Shown one piece after another: positions 28,491 through 36,266 of a stretch of DNA of 64,000 nt. The notes below the pieces were generated by a model, which had not been told where the DNA came from, did not search any database, and saw only the letters and a list, made by a program, of their open reading frames with translations. The stretch is taken from contig DIEX01000020.1 of the NCBI GenBank assembly GCA_002418835.1, positions 62,001-126,000 of the forward strand, in the 5' to 3' direction. Source of the DNA: Spirochaetia bacterium UBA5763. Its GTDB lineage: Bacteria > Spirochaetota > UBA4802 > UBA5550. The position numbers and the translations under genes were made by a program. Each line of letters starts with the position of its first letter. Positions within the stretch are counted from its first letter, which is position 1.

Positions 28491-28727
28491 AATGTTTATT
28501 CCTAAAGAGAGTTTTTAGTGCAAAGCTATAAATATAATTTTCTGTCATACCGGCTGTAGCGAAGCGAAATGCCGGTATCTCATAATACCAATCTATGAGA
28601 TTCCGGTATTTGCACGAACTGAAGATGCAAAACCGGAATGACAAAATTTTGAGCTTATAATAATTATATACTATAGTTACTTTTTATAGCTTTTTAACTT
28701 TATAATTCTTTTAGGAATTATTACTGA
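28491..28727. repeat. Double-hairpin dispersed repeat, copy 1 (MITE-like)
   Basis: The 357 bp gap between the GT2 and CBS genes holds this element. The core 28543-28643 has a left arm starting TGTCATACCGGC and ending ATCTCATA, a 9-base loop, and a right arm starting TATGAGATTCCGG and ending CCGGAATGACA. The outer ends carry ATTCCTAAA in opposite orientation and AAAGCTATAAA inner repeats. A nearly full-length inverted copy is at 46699-46932. Confidence 0.8.
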
Positions 28728-28796
28728 TAATTTAAGCAAATGTCATAGATAAGTGACGATTTATGTCAAGAATTTGTAAAAAAAATATCCGGAAGT

Positions 28797-29429
28797 TCAG
28801 CCCCAGAGTTTAATGGGCGGGTAGTTTACAAGAGCATGGAGAATGTCGCTTCTTGTTATTATTCCTTCAAGTTTCCTGTTATCGTCAAGTATAGGCATGC
28901 TCCCTATATGTTCATCAAACATGACTTTCGCGATCCTTCTTATATCTGTAAATCTCCCTGCTGTTATTACCTCTTTCACCATTATGTCAGAGATAATCCC
29001 ATCTGTGCTGTTCACTACACTATCATTTTCAATAAGAAGAGATTTAAGCAGATCCCTGTCTGAAACTATCCCTCTGATTTTACCATCAGAAGAGAGAACC
29101 GGCATGTGGTATATACCTGTGGTTTTAAAAAATATCCACGCTTCAGTTATCTTCATATCAGGGGGGATGGTTTTAACAGGTGAACTCATAATCTGGTATG
29201 CATGGAATACAGGCTCAAGTTCATTTTTTAAATTTATAGATTCACGGTAACTCTTTTCAGCGTAGGATAGAGTGTGTCCCCCTCCTCTGTATGCGTCGCT
29301 CCCTTTCTCGCCGTTTATGAATTTACGCACCCTGTTTTTCCCGCCGACATCCCGTACATCCTTGCGGTGAAGGAGAGCCTCCAGTGTCAGGTCAAAGTGA
29401 TCGCCGTTAAGTGTATGTATATGGAACAT
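28797..29429 (-). CDS. CBS-domain protein
   Basis: 210 residues from ATG 29429 (MFHIHTLNGDHFDL), preceded by AGAGAG and 10 bp after the hybrid kinase stop; the longer frame to 29480 would overlap the kinase. A basic N-terminal region of 85 residues is followed by two CBS motifs (about 88-205): YQIMSSPVKTIPPDMKITEA with PVLSSDGKIRGIVSDRDLL, and SDIMVKEVITAGRF with PILDDNRKLEGIITRSDIL. CBS pairs bind adenine nucleotides. Translational coupling to the kinase suggests it tunes that pathway. Confidence 0.85.
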   Translation of the reverse strand: MFHIHTLNGDHFDLTLEALLHRKDVRDVGGKNRVRKFINGEKGSDAYRGGGHTLSYAEKSYRESINLKNELEPVFHAYQIMSSPVKTIPPDMKITEAWIFFKTTGIYHMPVLSSDGKIRGIVSDRDLLKSLLIENDSVVNSTDGIISDIMVKEVITAGRFTDIRRIAKVMFDEHIGSMPILDDNRKLEGIITRSDILHALVNYPPIKLWG

Positions 29430-29439
29430 TAAATTCTCT

Positions 29440-31809
29440 CTAAATAATAGATTTAAGCATCCGTGAAAGTTCATCCGCAAGATATGGCTTGCGGACTGTA
29501 CCTTTAATACCTATAGTATCAGCTGTCAACCTGGATTCCTCATCAAGCATCCCTGAGGCAAGTATAACCTTCACATCCCGATTAATTTTTTTAAGCTCAA
29601 GAAATACTTCAAGGCCTGACTTCCCCGGCATTGAAAGATCAACAAGTACTGCTGAAAGATCACTGCACCTCTCCCTGTAGATATTTACACCTTCATCACC
29701 ATTGTCAGCAGTTATAACATTATATCCGCACTCTTCAAGGAATCCCCTTGCCACATTAAGCATTATATGCTCATCATCAATAACCAGCACTGTTCCGCTC
29801 CCCATGGCAATGTCACCTGAACAATTTCCGGAGCTTTCAACAGCTTCAACATTACCATAAGAAGGAATATATACAGAGAACACCGAACCTTTATCCGGCT
29901 CTGAATAGATATGAATAAGACCTCTGTGCTGTTTTATTATATTATACGATATTGCAAGTCCAAGCCCCGAACCCTCGTCCTGTTTTTTCATGGAGAAGAA
30001 AGGCTCGAATATTCTTTTCCTTGTTTCACTATCCATACCCACGCCGGTATCTGATACTTCAACTTTGACCCATCTCGCGTTATTAGAATAACATTCAGGA
30101 TACAGCTCTTTAATAATACAATCCGACTCCGTTTCATAAGCCCTTACTTTCAGAGTCCCCCCTTTTTTATCCTCATGAAACCGCATAATTGTCATAGCAT
30201 GTGAGCCGTTGATGCATAGATTAAGAAACACCTGTTCAACCTGGACAATATCTCCCATAACAACCAGGGGTTTATCCGAAGGTAGATAATCTATCTCAAC
30301 AGTTTTAGGGAGGCTGTTTCTGCATATCTCTATAACATGGTTCAGTGAACTATTTATATCCACAGGTGAGAGGGTAATTTCATGTTTTCTGGAAAGAGCA
30401 AGGAGCTGTTTTATAAGGTCCGCAGAGCGGAGAGATGACTCCATACCTATCTTAAGATATTTATCGATCCTCTCACGCCTTTCAAGTTTCTGATCCTTTA
30501 GCATCCTTGTAAGGAGATCATAACTGCCGATTATTCCGCCGAGTATATTATTAAAATCATGCGCTATGCCGCTTACAAGGGTCCCTATTGCCTCCATCTT
30601 CTGCGCCTGGGCAAGCTGTTCATGCATCCGCCTGTTCTCTTCCTGTGCTTTTATCCTTTCACTGATATTCCTTGTTATACCCACAATACCTATGGCATCA
30701 CCATGGGAATTACGCAGAAATGATACAGTTACTTCAACAGGTATTACTGTTCCATCTTTTCGGAGATGTTCCAGTTCAATATTTACGTATCTGTCAGGAT
30801 CAGCTTTTCCGGTATTTTCAAGTTCAAGCTGCTCCTGGAATATCCGGATAACTCTGCTGAAAGAGTCAGGAGTATTCCATTTATCAAACGGGAGGTTCAT
30901 TGCCTCCTCTACAGTATAGCCGAAAATTCTTGCAGCAGATGGACTGATAAATGTGAAGTGAAGATTCATGTCTGCGGTCCATATCATGTCTGTGATATTA
31001 TCCGCCATGAGCCTGTATTTTTTTTCATTTGCCGCGAGCATGGCATTGGTATTTCTCAGTTCAATAGTCCGCTCGACAACAAGCTCCTCAAGCCGATCTC
31101 TGTGGGCACGGAGATCCGATTCGGCTTTCTGACGTATCTTTACCTCTTCATTAAGTTTACGATTCGCATCTTCTGCTTCATTCTTTGCTTCAGCAAGATG
31201 CTCCTTTTCATCAAGAAGTTTCTGCTGTTCAAGCTCCATGGCCTTTTTATACTGCTCACGCATGGACTCATAATTATAAGTAAAGAGAATAATTAAAACA
31301 AGTGTAAAAAGATACCGGGAAATAAAACCTGCTTCATAAACAAAACCGTTAACAGAGAGTGAAGGGAATAACAGGAAAGCGGTAGTTACTCCAAAAACAA
31401 AAACAGTCCAGATTACCCCCTCTCTTTTGCCCAGCAGAAAAAAGGTAAAAGGGGGAATTGTAAGCACCCACATACCTGCATAGCCCTTCGCAGCTCCGGT
31501 ATTCACCCAGTATATCATCAGAAAACATAGTAATGAAAGGGCAAACCTGTAGAAGACCTTTGCATTCCTTACTTTTCTGAAAACAATAAGAAACAGAACA
31601 AAAAGCGCAGCTATAATATAATCAACAATACCATATCCGTAGTAGCCGTTTTTAATCAGATGGGCCCCGAAGATCACAAGCGGTGCTATAAGAAGAAGGA
31701 GAAATATTGAAAAGAGTTTTCTTCTTCCCGCCTCCTCAATATCTGAGGAGACAGTGCCTGAAAGCCGTCGCAAAAATTTGTCAGATAATTTTTCCAGTAA
31801 AGATGACAT
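29440..31809 (-). CDS. Hybrid sensor histidine kinase (membrane-PAS-HisKA-REC)
   Basis: About 789 residues from ATG 31809. Six or so membrane helices (about 30-200) lead to a coiled coil, a PAS domain (about 265-385; RLMADNITDMIWTADMNLHF), HisKA with GIAHDFNNILGGIIG (phospho-His), HATPase with DTGVGMDSE and GLGLAISYNIIKQH, and a C-terminal receiver with LVIDDEHIML and phospho-Asp in VLVDLSMPG. The membrane input, with few loops, suggests intramembrane or 7TM-type sensing. It is co-transcribed with the CBS protein. ATG at 31881 would add residues read from a repeat remnant and is rejected. Confidence 0.9.
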   Translation of the reverse strand: MSSLLEKLSDKFLRRLSGTVSSDIEEAGRRKLFSIFLLLLIAPLVIFGAHLIKNGYYGYGIVDYIIAALFVLFLIVFRKVRNAKVFYRFALSLLCFLMIYWVNTGAAKGYAGMWVLTIPPFTFFLLGKREGVIWTVFVFGVTTAFLLFPSLSVNGFVYEAGFISRYLFTLVLIILFTYNYESMREQYKKAMELEQQKLLDEKEHLAEAKNEAEDANRKLNEEVKIRQKAESDLRAHRDRLEELVVERTIELRNTNAMLAANEKKYRLMADNITDMIWTADMNLHFTFISPSAARIFGYTVEEAMNLPFDKWNTPDSFSRVIRIFQEQLELENTGKADPDRYVNIELEHLRKDGTVIPVEVTVSFLRNSHGDAIGIVGITRNISERIKAQEENRRMHEQLAQAQKMEAIGTLVSGIAHDFNNILGGIIGSYDLLTRMLKDQKLERRERIDKYLKIGMESSLRSADLIKQLLALSRKHEITLSPVDINSSLNHVIEICRNSLPKTVEIDYLPSDKPLVVMGDIVQVEQVFLNLCINGSHAMTIMRFHEDKKGGTLKVRAYETESDCIIKELYPECYSNNARWVKVEVSDTGVGMDSETRKRIFEPFFSMKKQDEGSGLGLAISYNIIKQHRGLIHIYSEPDKGSVFSVYIPSYGNVEAVESSGNCSGDIAMGSGTVLVIDDEHIMLNVARGFLEECGYNVITADNGDEGVNIYRERCSDLSAVLVDLSMPGKSGLEVFLELKKINRDVKVILASGMLDEESRLTADTIGIKGTVRKPYLADELSRMLKSII

Positions 31810-31862
31810 GAGTTTAATATATATCAGGTTCCCATAATTGACAATTATTATAAGCATAAAAT

Positions 31863-31965
31863 TTTGGCATCCCGGTTTCACCCCGGGAGAGCTTCTTCGC
31901 AGCGCTCAGGGGGTGCACACTTCAGTTCGTGCAAATACCGGAATCTTATAGATTGATATTATTCT
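31863..31965. repeat. Half copy of the double-hairpin repeat
   Basis: Contains TTTGGCATCCCGGTTTCA, a GC-rich middle, and GTGCAAATACCGGAATCTTATAG, the same arm sequences seen at 28491 and 38429, but no second hairpin. It is probably a degraded member of the family. Confidence 0.5.
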
Positions 31966-32041
31966 TTAAGAGGCATTTTATACTATTAAGCCTGAATCAT
32001 TTTTTAAAAAATAGTTGCACAGAATCACCCCGTTATATTTA

Positions 32042-32057
32042 TTGAACAATCATTCAA
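32042..32057 (+). promoter_or_regulatory. Inverted repeat before the YheT gene, possible fatty-acid-type operator
   Basis: TTGAA and TTCAA arms 6 bases apart (TTGAACAATCATTCAA), 24 bp before the ATG. Its complement shares TGAATGATT with the site in front of the TetR gene at 63096-63110. Both resemble the Bacillus FadR-type TGAATGA...TCATTCA operator. Confidence 0.35.
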
Positions 32058-32080
32058 TTATATTATTTTAAGGTAATGTT

Positions 32081-33046
32081 ATGCCTGTAATAAAAAACTC
32101 AACATACAAAGCTCCGCTCTTTCTTGGCAACAACCATGTTCAGACAATTCTCCCGACACTATTCCGTAAAGTTAAAGGGGTGAATTACGAAAGGGAGAGA
32201 ATTGACACACCTGACGGCGACTTCATTGATATAGATATATCCCCGGTAAACTCCGACAGGGCAATTGTTCTTTCACATGGTCTTGAGGGTGATTCAGGGA
32301 GACACTACATGAAAGGGATGATACGCGCGTTCAACCGCAGGGGGTGGGATGGAGCTGCTTTTAACTTCAGGGGATGCAGCGGTGAACCCAACAGAAACGC
32401 TGTTACCTATCACAGCGGTAAAACAGAGGATCTCCACGCTGTTGTGCAGCACCTTATCAGGACAAAAAAATATAAATCAATAGTTATTGCGGGATTCAGC
32501 CTTGGAGCAAATCTTACTCTCAAATATGCAGGGGAAAGAGGAAAAGATATTCTGCCTCAGATTAAATGCGCTGTTGGCATATCAGCCCCTTGCGACCTTA
32601 TATCCTCTTCTGTTGAAATTCATAAACCTAAAAATTACATCTATTCAAAAAGATTTCTGATTACGCTTATTGAGAAGATGAAGGAGAAGGAACATCAATT
32701 CCCTGAGGGAATTTCACGGGATTATTCATTGATCAAGACTCTCGGAGATTTCGACAATACTTTCACAGCGCCCCTCAACGGATTCAAAGACGCAATGGAT
32801 TACTGGGGGAGATGCAGTTCCAGAAAATATATAGCAGATACTGCAATTCCGACACTTATATTAAACGCGAAGGATGACCCTATACTGGGGCCCGGGTGTT
32901 TCCCTTACGAGGAAGCAGAGGGGAACAGCAACCTGTTTCTTGAAGTTACGGAGAAAGGGGGGCACATGGGATTCATTACATTCGGCAGAAACGGAGAGTT
33001 CTGGCATGAGACAAGGGTTGCGGAGTTTGCTGAGGGGTGTTTATAG
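32081..33046 (+). CDS. Alpha/beta hydrolase of the YheT/EMB8 family
   Basis: 321 residues, full length for the family. The nucleophile elbow GFSLGAN carries Ser, the oxyanion-side motif is LSHGLEGDSGRHYMKGM, and the GWDGAAFNFRGCSGEPNR block is diagnostic of YheT. The acid is near ILNAKDDPILGPG and the catalytic His is in KGGHMGFI. Substrate is probably an acyl ester. AAGG precedes the ATG. The last 18 codons lie in a 47 bp sequence repeated at 33870-33916 (see the HEPN/MNT insertion). Confidence 0.9.
   Translation: MPVIKNSTYKAPLFLGNNHVQTILPTLFRKVKGVNYERERIDTPDGDFIDIDISPVNSDRAIVLSHGLEGDSGRHYMKGMIRAFNRRGWDGAAFNFRGCSGEPNRNAVTYHSGKTEDLHAVVQHLIRTKKYKSIVIAGFSLGANLTLKYAGERGKDILPQIKCAVGISAPCDLISSSVEIHKPKNYIYSKRFLITLIEKMKEKEHQFPEGISRDYSLIKTLGDFDNTFTAPLNGFKDAMDYWGRCSSRKYIADTAIPTLILNAKDDPILGPGCFPYEEAEGNSNLFLEVTEKGGHMGFITFGRNGEFWHETRVAEFAEGCL
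32993..33039. repeat. Direct repeat, copy 1 (YheT gene 3' end)
   Basis: Forty-seven bases identical to 33870-33916. The flanking bases differ by synonymous or stop-codon changes: TGT TTA TAG here versus TGC TTA TAA downstream. The two copies bracket the HEPN/MNT gene pair. Confidence 0.9.
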
Positions 33047-33124
33047 TTTTTATAACGGAAGCGAATTGATCGCCTGTTGAGAGAGTATAATATTATTAAT
33101 TTGCCACTGAATCAGATAATAATA

Positions 33125-33424
33125 TCAATGTATCTCTTTCCCGTATTTCATGATACTTTCAATAAACCCGCTTTTATCGGAATTTTCATTAAGCAGAACA
33201 GGTTCAATTCGCACATCTATCTTTCCAACTAATTCAAAAAGCCTGGCACTTAATTCAAGATAATTGCCATCCACCCGATCTACAATAACTGCAACATCAA
33301 TATCACTATTGCTGTTTTCACAGCCCCGGGCGTATGACCCATAAAGGACTATTCTTTTTACAGGCAGTGTCTGTCTGACGATATCAGCATACTGTTTTAC
33401 TTTTTCAATAACTGTTTGATCCAT
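33125..33424 (-). CDS. MNT-type nucleotidyltransferase, antitoxin of HEPN/MNT pair
   Basis: 99 residues. The signature RIVLYGSYARGCENSNSDID gives the GSx9-DxD catalytic pair; a third Asp follows in KIDVRIEPVL. In the HEPN/MNT (HepT/MntA) toxin-antitoxin class this enzyme AMPylates or otherwise neutralises the HEPN RNase. It overlaps the HEPN gene by 28 bp. The pair sits between two copies of a 47 bp repeat, so it was probably acquired as a unit. Confidence 0.88.
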   Translation of the reverse strand: MDQTVIEKVKQYADIVRQTLPVKRIVLYGSYARGCENSNSDIDVAVIVDRVDGNYLELSARLFELVGKIDVRIEPVLLNENSDKSGFIESIMKYGKEIH

Positions 33425-33795
33425 TCGAATAATTCCTCAGTCTGTTTTAACAGTTCGTTACAAACCTGTTTTGTAAGGACTTTCAGTAATTCCTCCATGT
33501 CTTGAGGATACCTTGCCTGAATATTCAGAGGCATTAAACGGTTAAGAAGTCTCTTCATTTCATCATTTAAATGATCTTTCAGATTAGATTGCTCTGCAAG
33601 TAATAAAAGATTATGAGTAAATGGAGGTTCATTAAGGATTGAATGCCAGTAATAAGCTTTTAATGATTTTTCAATAACCTGATGACACATAAAGCCGACA
33701 TATAGATATCTGCCGGCTTCAAGCATCGCTCTTGCAGTATCAAGATCATAACCGGACATATCAAGCCAGTATTGAATTTTATTCTCTGCATCCAT
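33397..33795 (-). CDS. HEPN-domain toxin of HEPN/MNT pair
   Basis: 132 residues, a four-helix HEPN domain: QYWLDMSGYDLDTARAMLEA, LYVGFMCHQVIEKSLKAYYW, then THNLLLLAEQSN and a C-terminal helix KQVCNELLKQTEELFEWI. The canonical Rx4-6H RNase motif is not obvious to me, so ribonuclease activity is uncertain. It is the first gene of the pair, overlapping the MNT gene. The family alternative is a plain substrate-binding HEPN partner. Confidence 0.85.
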   Translation of the reverse strand: MDAENKIQYWLDMSGYDLDTARAMLEAGRYLYVGFMCHQVIEKSLKAYYWHSILNEPPFTHNLLLLAEQSNLKDHLNDEMKRLLNRLMPLNIQARYPQDMEELLKVLTKQVCNELLKQTEELFEWIKQLLKK

Positions 33796-33869
33796 TATTA
33801 ATATCTATATAGAATATTTATTCATGTCAAGCATATTCAGTGTAATAAAAACATTCAGGTGGTTTTCCA

Positions 33870-33916
33870 GGAGAGTTCTGGCATGAGACAAGGGTTGCGG
33901 AGTTTGCTGAGGGGTG
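33870..33916. repeat. Direct repeat, copy 2 (displaced YheT gene 3' end)
   Basis: Identical to 32993-33039 over 47 bases and still encoding the YheT tail plus stop in frame. It overlaps the exosortase stop region, as the native 3' end of a convergent neighbour would. Confidence 0.9.
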
Positions 33917-33917
33917 C

Positions 33918-35399
33918 TTATAATTTTTTCAATATAATAGGCATCTCCTTCACTGCGAACTCCATCAAAACACTCTCTCCTTTTTCAACACTGTTCAATT
34001 GCACAACCCTGGAGAGGCGAAACATCATGCAGTCATAATCTTTTGCAAACTGTGTGATTAATAACTTCTGAAGATCAATATAACTCCCGACATTTTTATC
34101 ATTGAACCTGTACCAGTAGTAAACCAGCAGCCCCCTGCCGTTTCTAGAAAAAAGCATTCTCCTGGCCGGTGTGCCGTTTATCATCACGTCATTCTGTTCC
34201 AGCATATTATACCCTTCACCCTTTAGACAAAGTTCAGGCCTGTGAAGAAACGGGCCCCTGTCCCCGGATGAATGAAAGAAATAAAGATAAACTTTACCAT
34301 CTTCGCCGGTGCTCTTCTTTCTGATATACTGCCGCATCAGGATATCATCAGTATTAAGCATCCTGTAGTAACTCCCGGGAAGTGATTCATCCACAGATCT
34401 CCATCCGTCAGTCTCCGCTGCAATTAAATTCAACTTATGAGGGAATATTTTCTCCTCGTGGTAATAAGCGTTCACCTGATATACCAGTGAAAAAACCGTA
34501 AGCAGCATCATTACAATAATGTAAGGAAAAAGGTTTCTCTCCCCCTTTTCCGGCTGAGGTTTATACCCGCGTTTAATATTCTCTGAAGCAGGAAGTCCGA
34601 AGGAAATTTCATTGAAGAGCGACACCAGAAATAGAATAACAATAAATATTACAACACCAATCCCTTCGTGAAAATCCTCAAGTGCGAATTTTCCGTAGCC
34701 ATTTACAGTTAGAACTGTAACTATAATGATTCTTAATATATTCGAAATAATTGCAGCAGGAATTGAAATCAGATAATCTATCCACGCGATGAATCTTCTC
34801 TTCTGTATAATCGCGAAAAACCATAGCAGTGACACCATGCCGAAAAGATTCTCCATTCCGCTGCATGCCGGTGTTATTTCAATGTAATAATTATTTATAT
34901 ACAGCATACTGCCGTATCTTTCAATTGAAGGATAAATAACTGAAAGAATAAGTTCCGAGACATGTGCTGAAAACATCTTCATATCAAAAGTCAGGGGATC
35001 AAGAATAAATCCAGGCAGAGGGATGGCCAGCAGCAGATAAACAAAAAGCATAAAATTCTTCAGTACAAAACTTCTTCCGAGATAAAAAACAACCAGGCCT
35101 GTAATTAAAAAATAAACCGCGAAATACTGGAATGTCCCAATGGCAAGATACCTTCCGGAGAGATCAAGAAGCATCGCGAAAAATGTAATTAATGTACCTG
35201 TGATGTGTGAAGGCTGTGTGCTGTGTTTTAAACTTTTATAATTTCTGTAAAGGAGCCAGAGAAAAGCGGCAATAACAAGCGGGCCCTGACTATAATACGA
35301 ATCTGCCAAAAACCAGCGCTTTGATAAGACTATTATACTGCTGTTGAAAAACAGCAGTATAGCCGAAAACAGCAGTATCTCATTTCTCCGGAAATTCAT
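33918..35399 (-). CDS. Exosortase fused to EpsI domain
   Basis: 493 residues. The N-terminal exosortase/archaeosortase domain (about 1-270) has about eight membrane helices and all three catalytic residues: Cys in EITPACSGMENLFG, Arg in SNILRIIIV and His in EDFHEGIGVVIF. The C-terminal EpsI-like domain (about 290-490) has GWRSVDESLPG and FHSSGDRGPFLHRPELCLKG. Exosortases cleave PEP-CTERM tails for surface attachment of proteins made with an exopolysaccharide. The gene follows a single PEP-CTERM gene by 50 bp. It is a dedicated pair rather than a genome-wide sorter, as far as this window shows. Confidence 0.92.
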   Translation of the reverse strand: MNFRRNEILLFSAILLFFNSSIIVLSKRWFLADSYYSQGPLVIAAFLWLLYRNYKSLKHSTQPSHITGTLITFFAMLLDLSGRYLAIGTFQYFAVYFLITGLVVFYLGRSFVLKNFMLFVYLLLAIPLPGFILDPLTFDMKMFSAHVSELILSVIYPSIERYGSMLYINNYYIEITPACSGMENLFGMVSLLWFFAIIQKRRFIAWIDYLISIPAAIISNILRIIIVTVLTVNGYGKFALEDFHEGIGVVIFIVILFLVSLFNEISFGLPASENIKRGYKPQPEKGERNLFPYIIVMMLLTVFSLVYQVNAYYHEEKIFPHKLNLIAAETDGWRSVDESLPGSYYRMLNTDDILMRQYIRKKSTGEDGKVYLYFFHSSGDRGPFLHRPELCLKGEGYNMLEQNDVMINGTPARRMLFSRNGRGLLVYYWYRFNDKNVGSYIDLQKLLITQFAKDYDCMMFRLSRVVQLNSVEKGESVLMEFAVKEMPIILKKL

Positions 35400-35449
35400 T
35401 TATTGCAGATATCTTTTTTTACCGGGAATTATTTCCGGAAAAAAATATA

Positions 35450-35722
35450 TCACAGATCTTTAATTTTCTTTGCACCGAAAGCTGCTGCAACACCGCCGGC
35501 AATAAGGAGAATAGTTACAGGCTCAGGAGTACCGCCTCCGCCACTATGAGGTTCATTGCCATAACCAGGCCCGTTGCCTTGTCCGGAATTGCCGCCCCCA
35601 GTATTATATCCATTGTCACTTCCATGGTGGCCGCCTCTGCTCCCCTTAGAATTCCCCAAACTGAAAGCTGATGTTGATAATGCCAGCGTAATAAGCAATA
35701 CCAGAATAACCTGTTTTTTCAT
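35450..35722 (-). CDS. Small glycine-rich PEP-CTERM protein
   Basis: 90 residues from ATG 35722, with GGAGG 6 bases upstream (the ATG at 35734 is inside that site). Signal peptide MKKQVILVLLITLALSTSA, then a low-complexity Gly/Asn/Ser/His body (about 25-65), then PEPVTILLIAGGVAAAF, a canonical PEP-CTERM membrane segment, and a basic tail KKIKDL. It is the likely substrate of the exosortase encoded 50 bp downstream. The flexible body suggests a structural extracellular role. Confidence 0.88.
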   Translation of the reverse strand: MKKQVILVLLITLALSTSAFSLGNSKGSRGGHHGSDNGYNTGGGNSGQGNGPGYGNEPHSGGGGTPEPVTILLIAGGVAAAFGAKKIKDL

Positions 35723-35896
35723 GATACCTCCCAATGTATATATCTATATTACACTTATAATGTAACATGGGATTAATTCAAGCTCTATTTAGCACAAATG
35801 GGCTGTTTTACAAAAAAAATATACAATTTGTATAATTTATGCTGAAAAATTCAGGTTTATATTCATTTTTACCGGAAAACCGGGGATTATCGATGG

Positions 35897-36145
35897 CTAT
35901 CTGAAAGTTTTTTCATTCTTTATTTTTATCAGCAGATGCTCCAGGCCGTTGATCTTTATTTCATAAAGTGTCCCGAGAAGCATCCCTAACTTCCCCTGCG
36001 GGAGCCCCTGATTATATAACCACTCCACATAGTTCACAGGGAGCTCACAAAGTATGCGCCCTTTAAATTTTCCGAAGGGCATCTCCATTGACACAAGATC
36101 TCGTAGTATTTCAGGATTAAAAAGATGCGATGCTGATTCTTCCAT
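35897..36145 (-). CDS. DUF3820 family protein
   Basis: 82 residues. The block MPFGKFKGRILCELPVNYVE followed by WLYNQGLPQGKLGMLL and EIKINGLEHLL is the DUF3820 signature. The family has no established role. AGGA is 8 bases upstream of the ATG. It sits in an AT-rich stretch between the PEP-CTERM gene and the Tgt fusion, transcribed the same way, with no tight coupling. Confidence 0.8.
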   Translation of the reverse strand: MEESASHLFNPEILRDLVSMEMPFGKFKGRILCELPVNYVEWLYNQGLPQGKLGMLLGTLYEIKINGLEHLLIKIKNEKTFR

Positions 36146-36174
36146 AACTTTTCCTATAATATCTTCATCTCGCG

Positions 36175-36232
36175 AAGCCGCTAAGACGCAAAGGTATAAT
36201 CTTTTTAATAATCTTTGCGCCTCTGCGGCTTT
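36175..36232. repeat. GCCGC-TAAGACGCAAAG hairpin repeat
   Basis: Arms AAGCCGCTAAGACGCAAAG (36175-36193) and its imperfect inverse CTTTGCGCCTCTGCGGCTT (about 36213-36231) around an AT-rich loop. It lies 35 bp after the Tgt fusion stop and could end that transcript; it resembles short palindromes dispersed in many genomes. Confidence 0.6.
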
Positions 36233-36266
36233 ACGATCTGATTTTTATTTTTTTAATTACAGCACT

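Noticed and set aside
29440..31881. Longer start for the hybrid kinase at 31881
   Set aside because: The extra 24 residues come from a repeat remnant and lie before the natural ATG at 31809.
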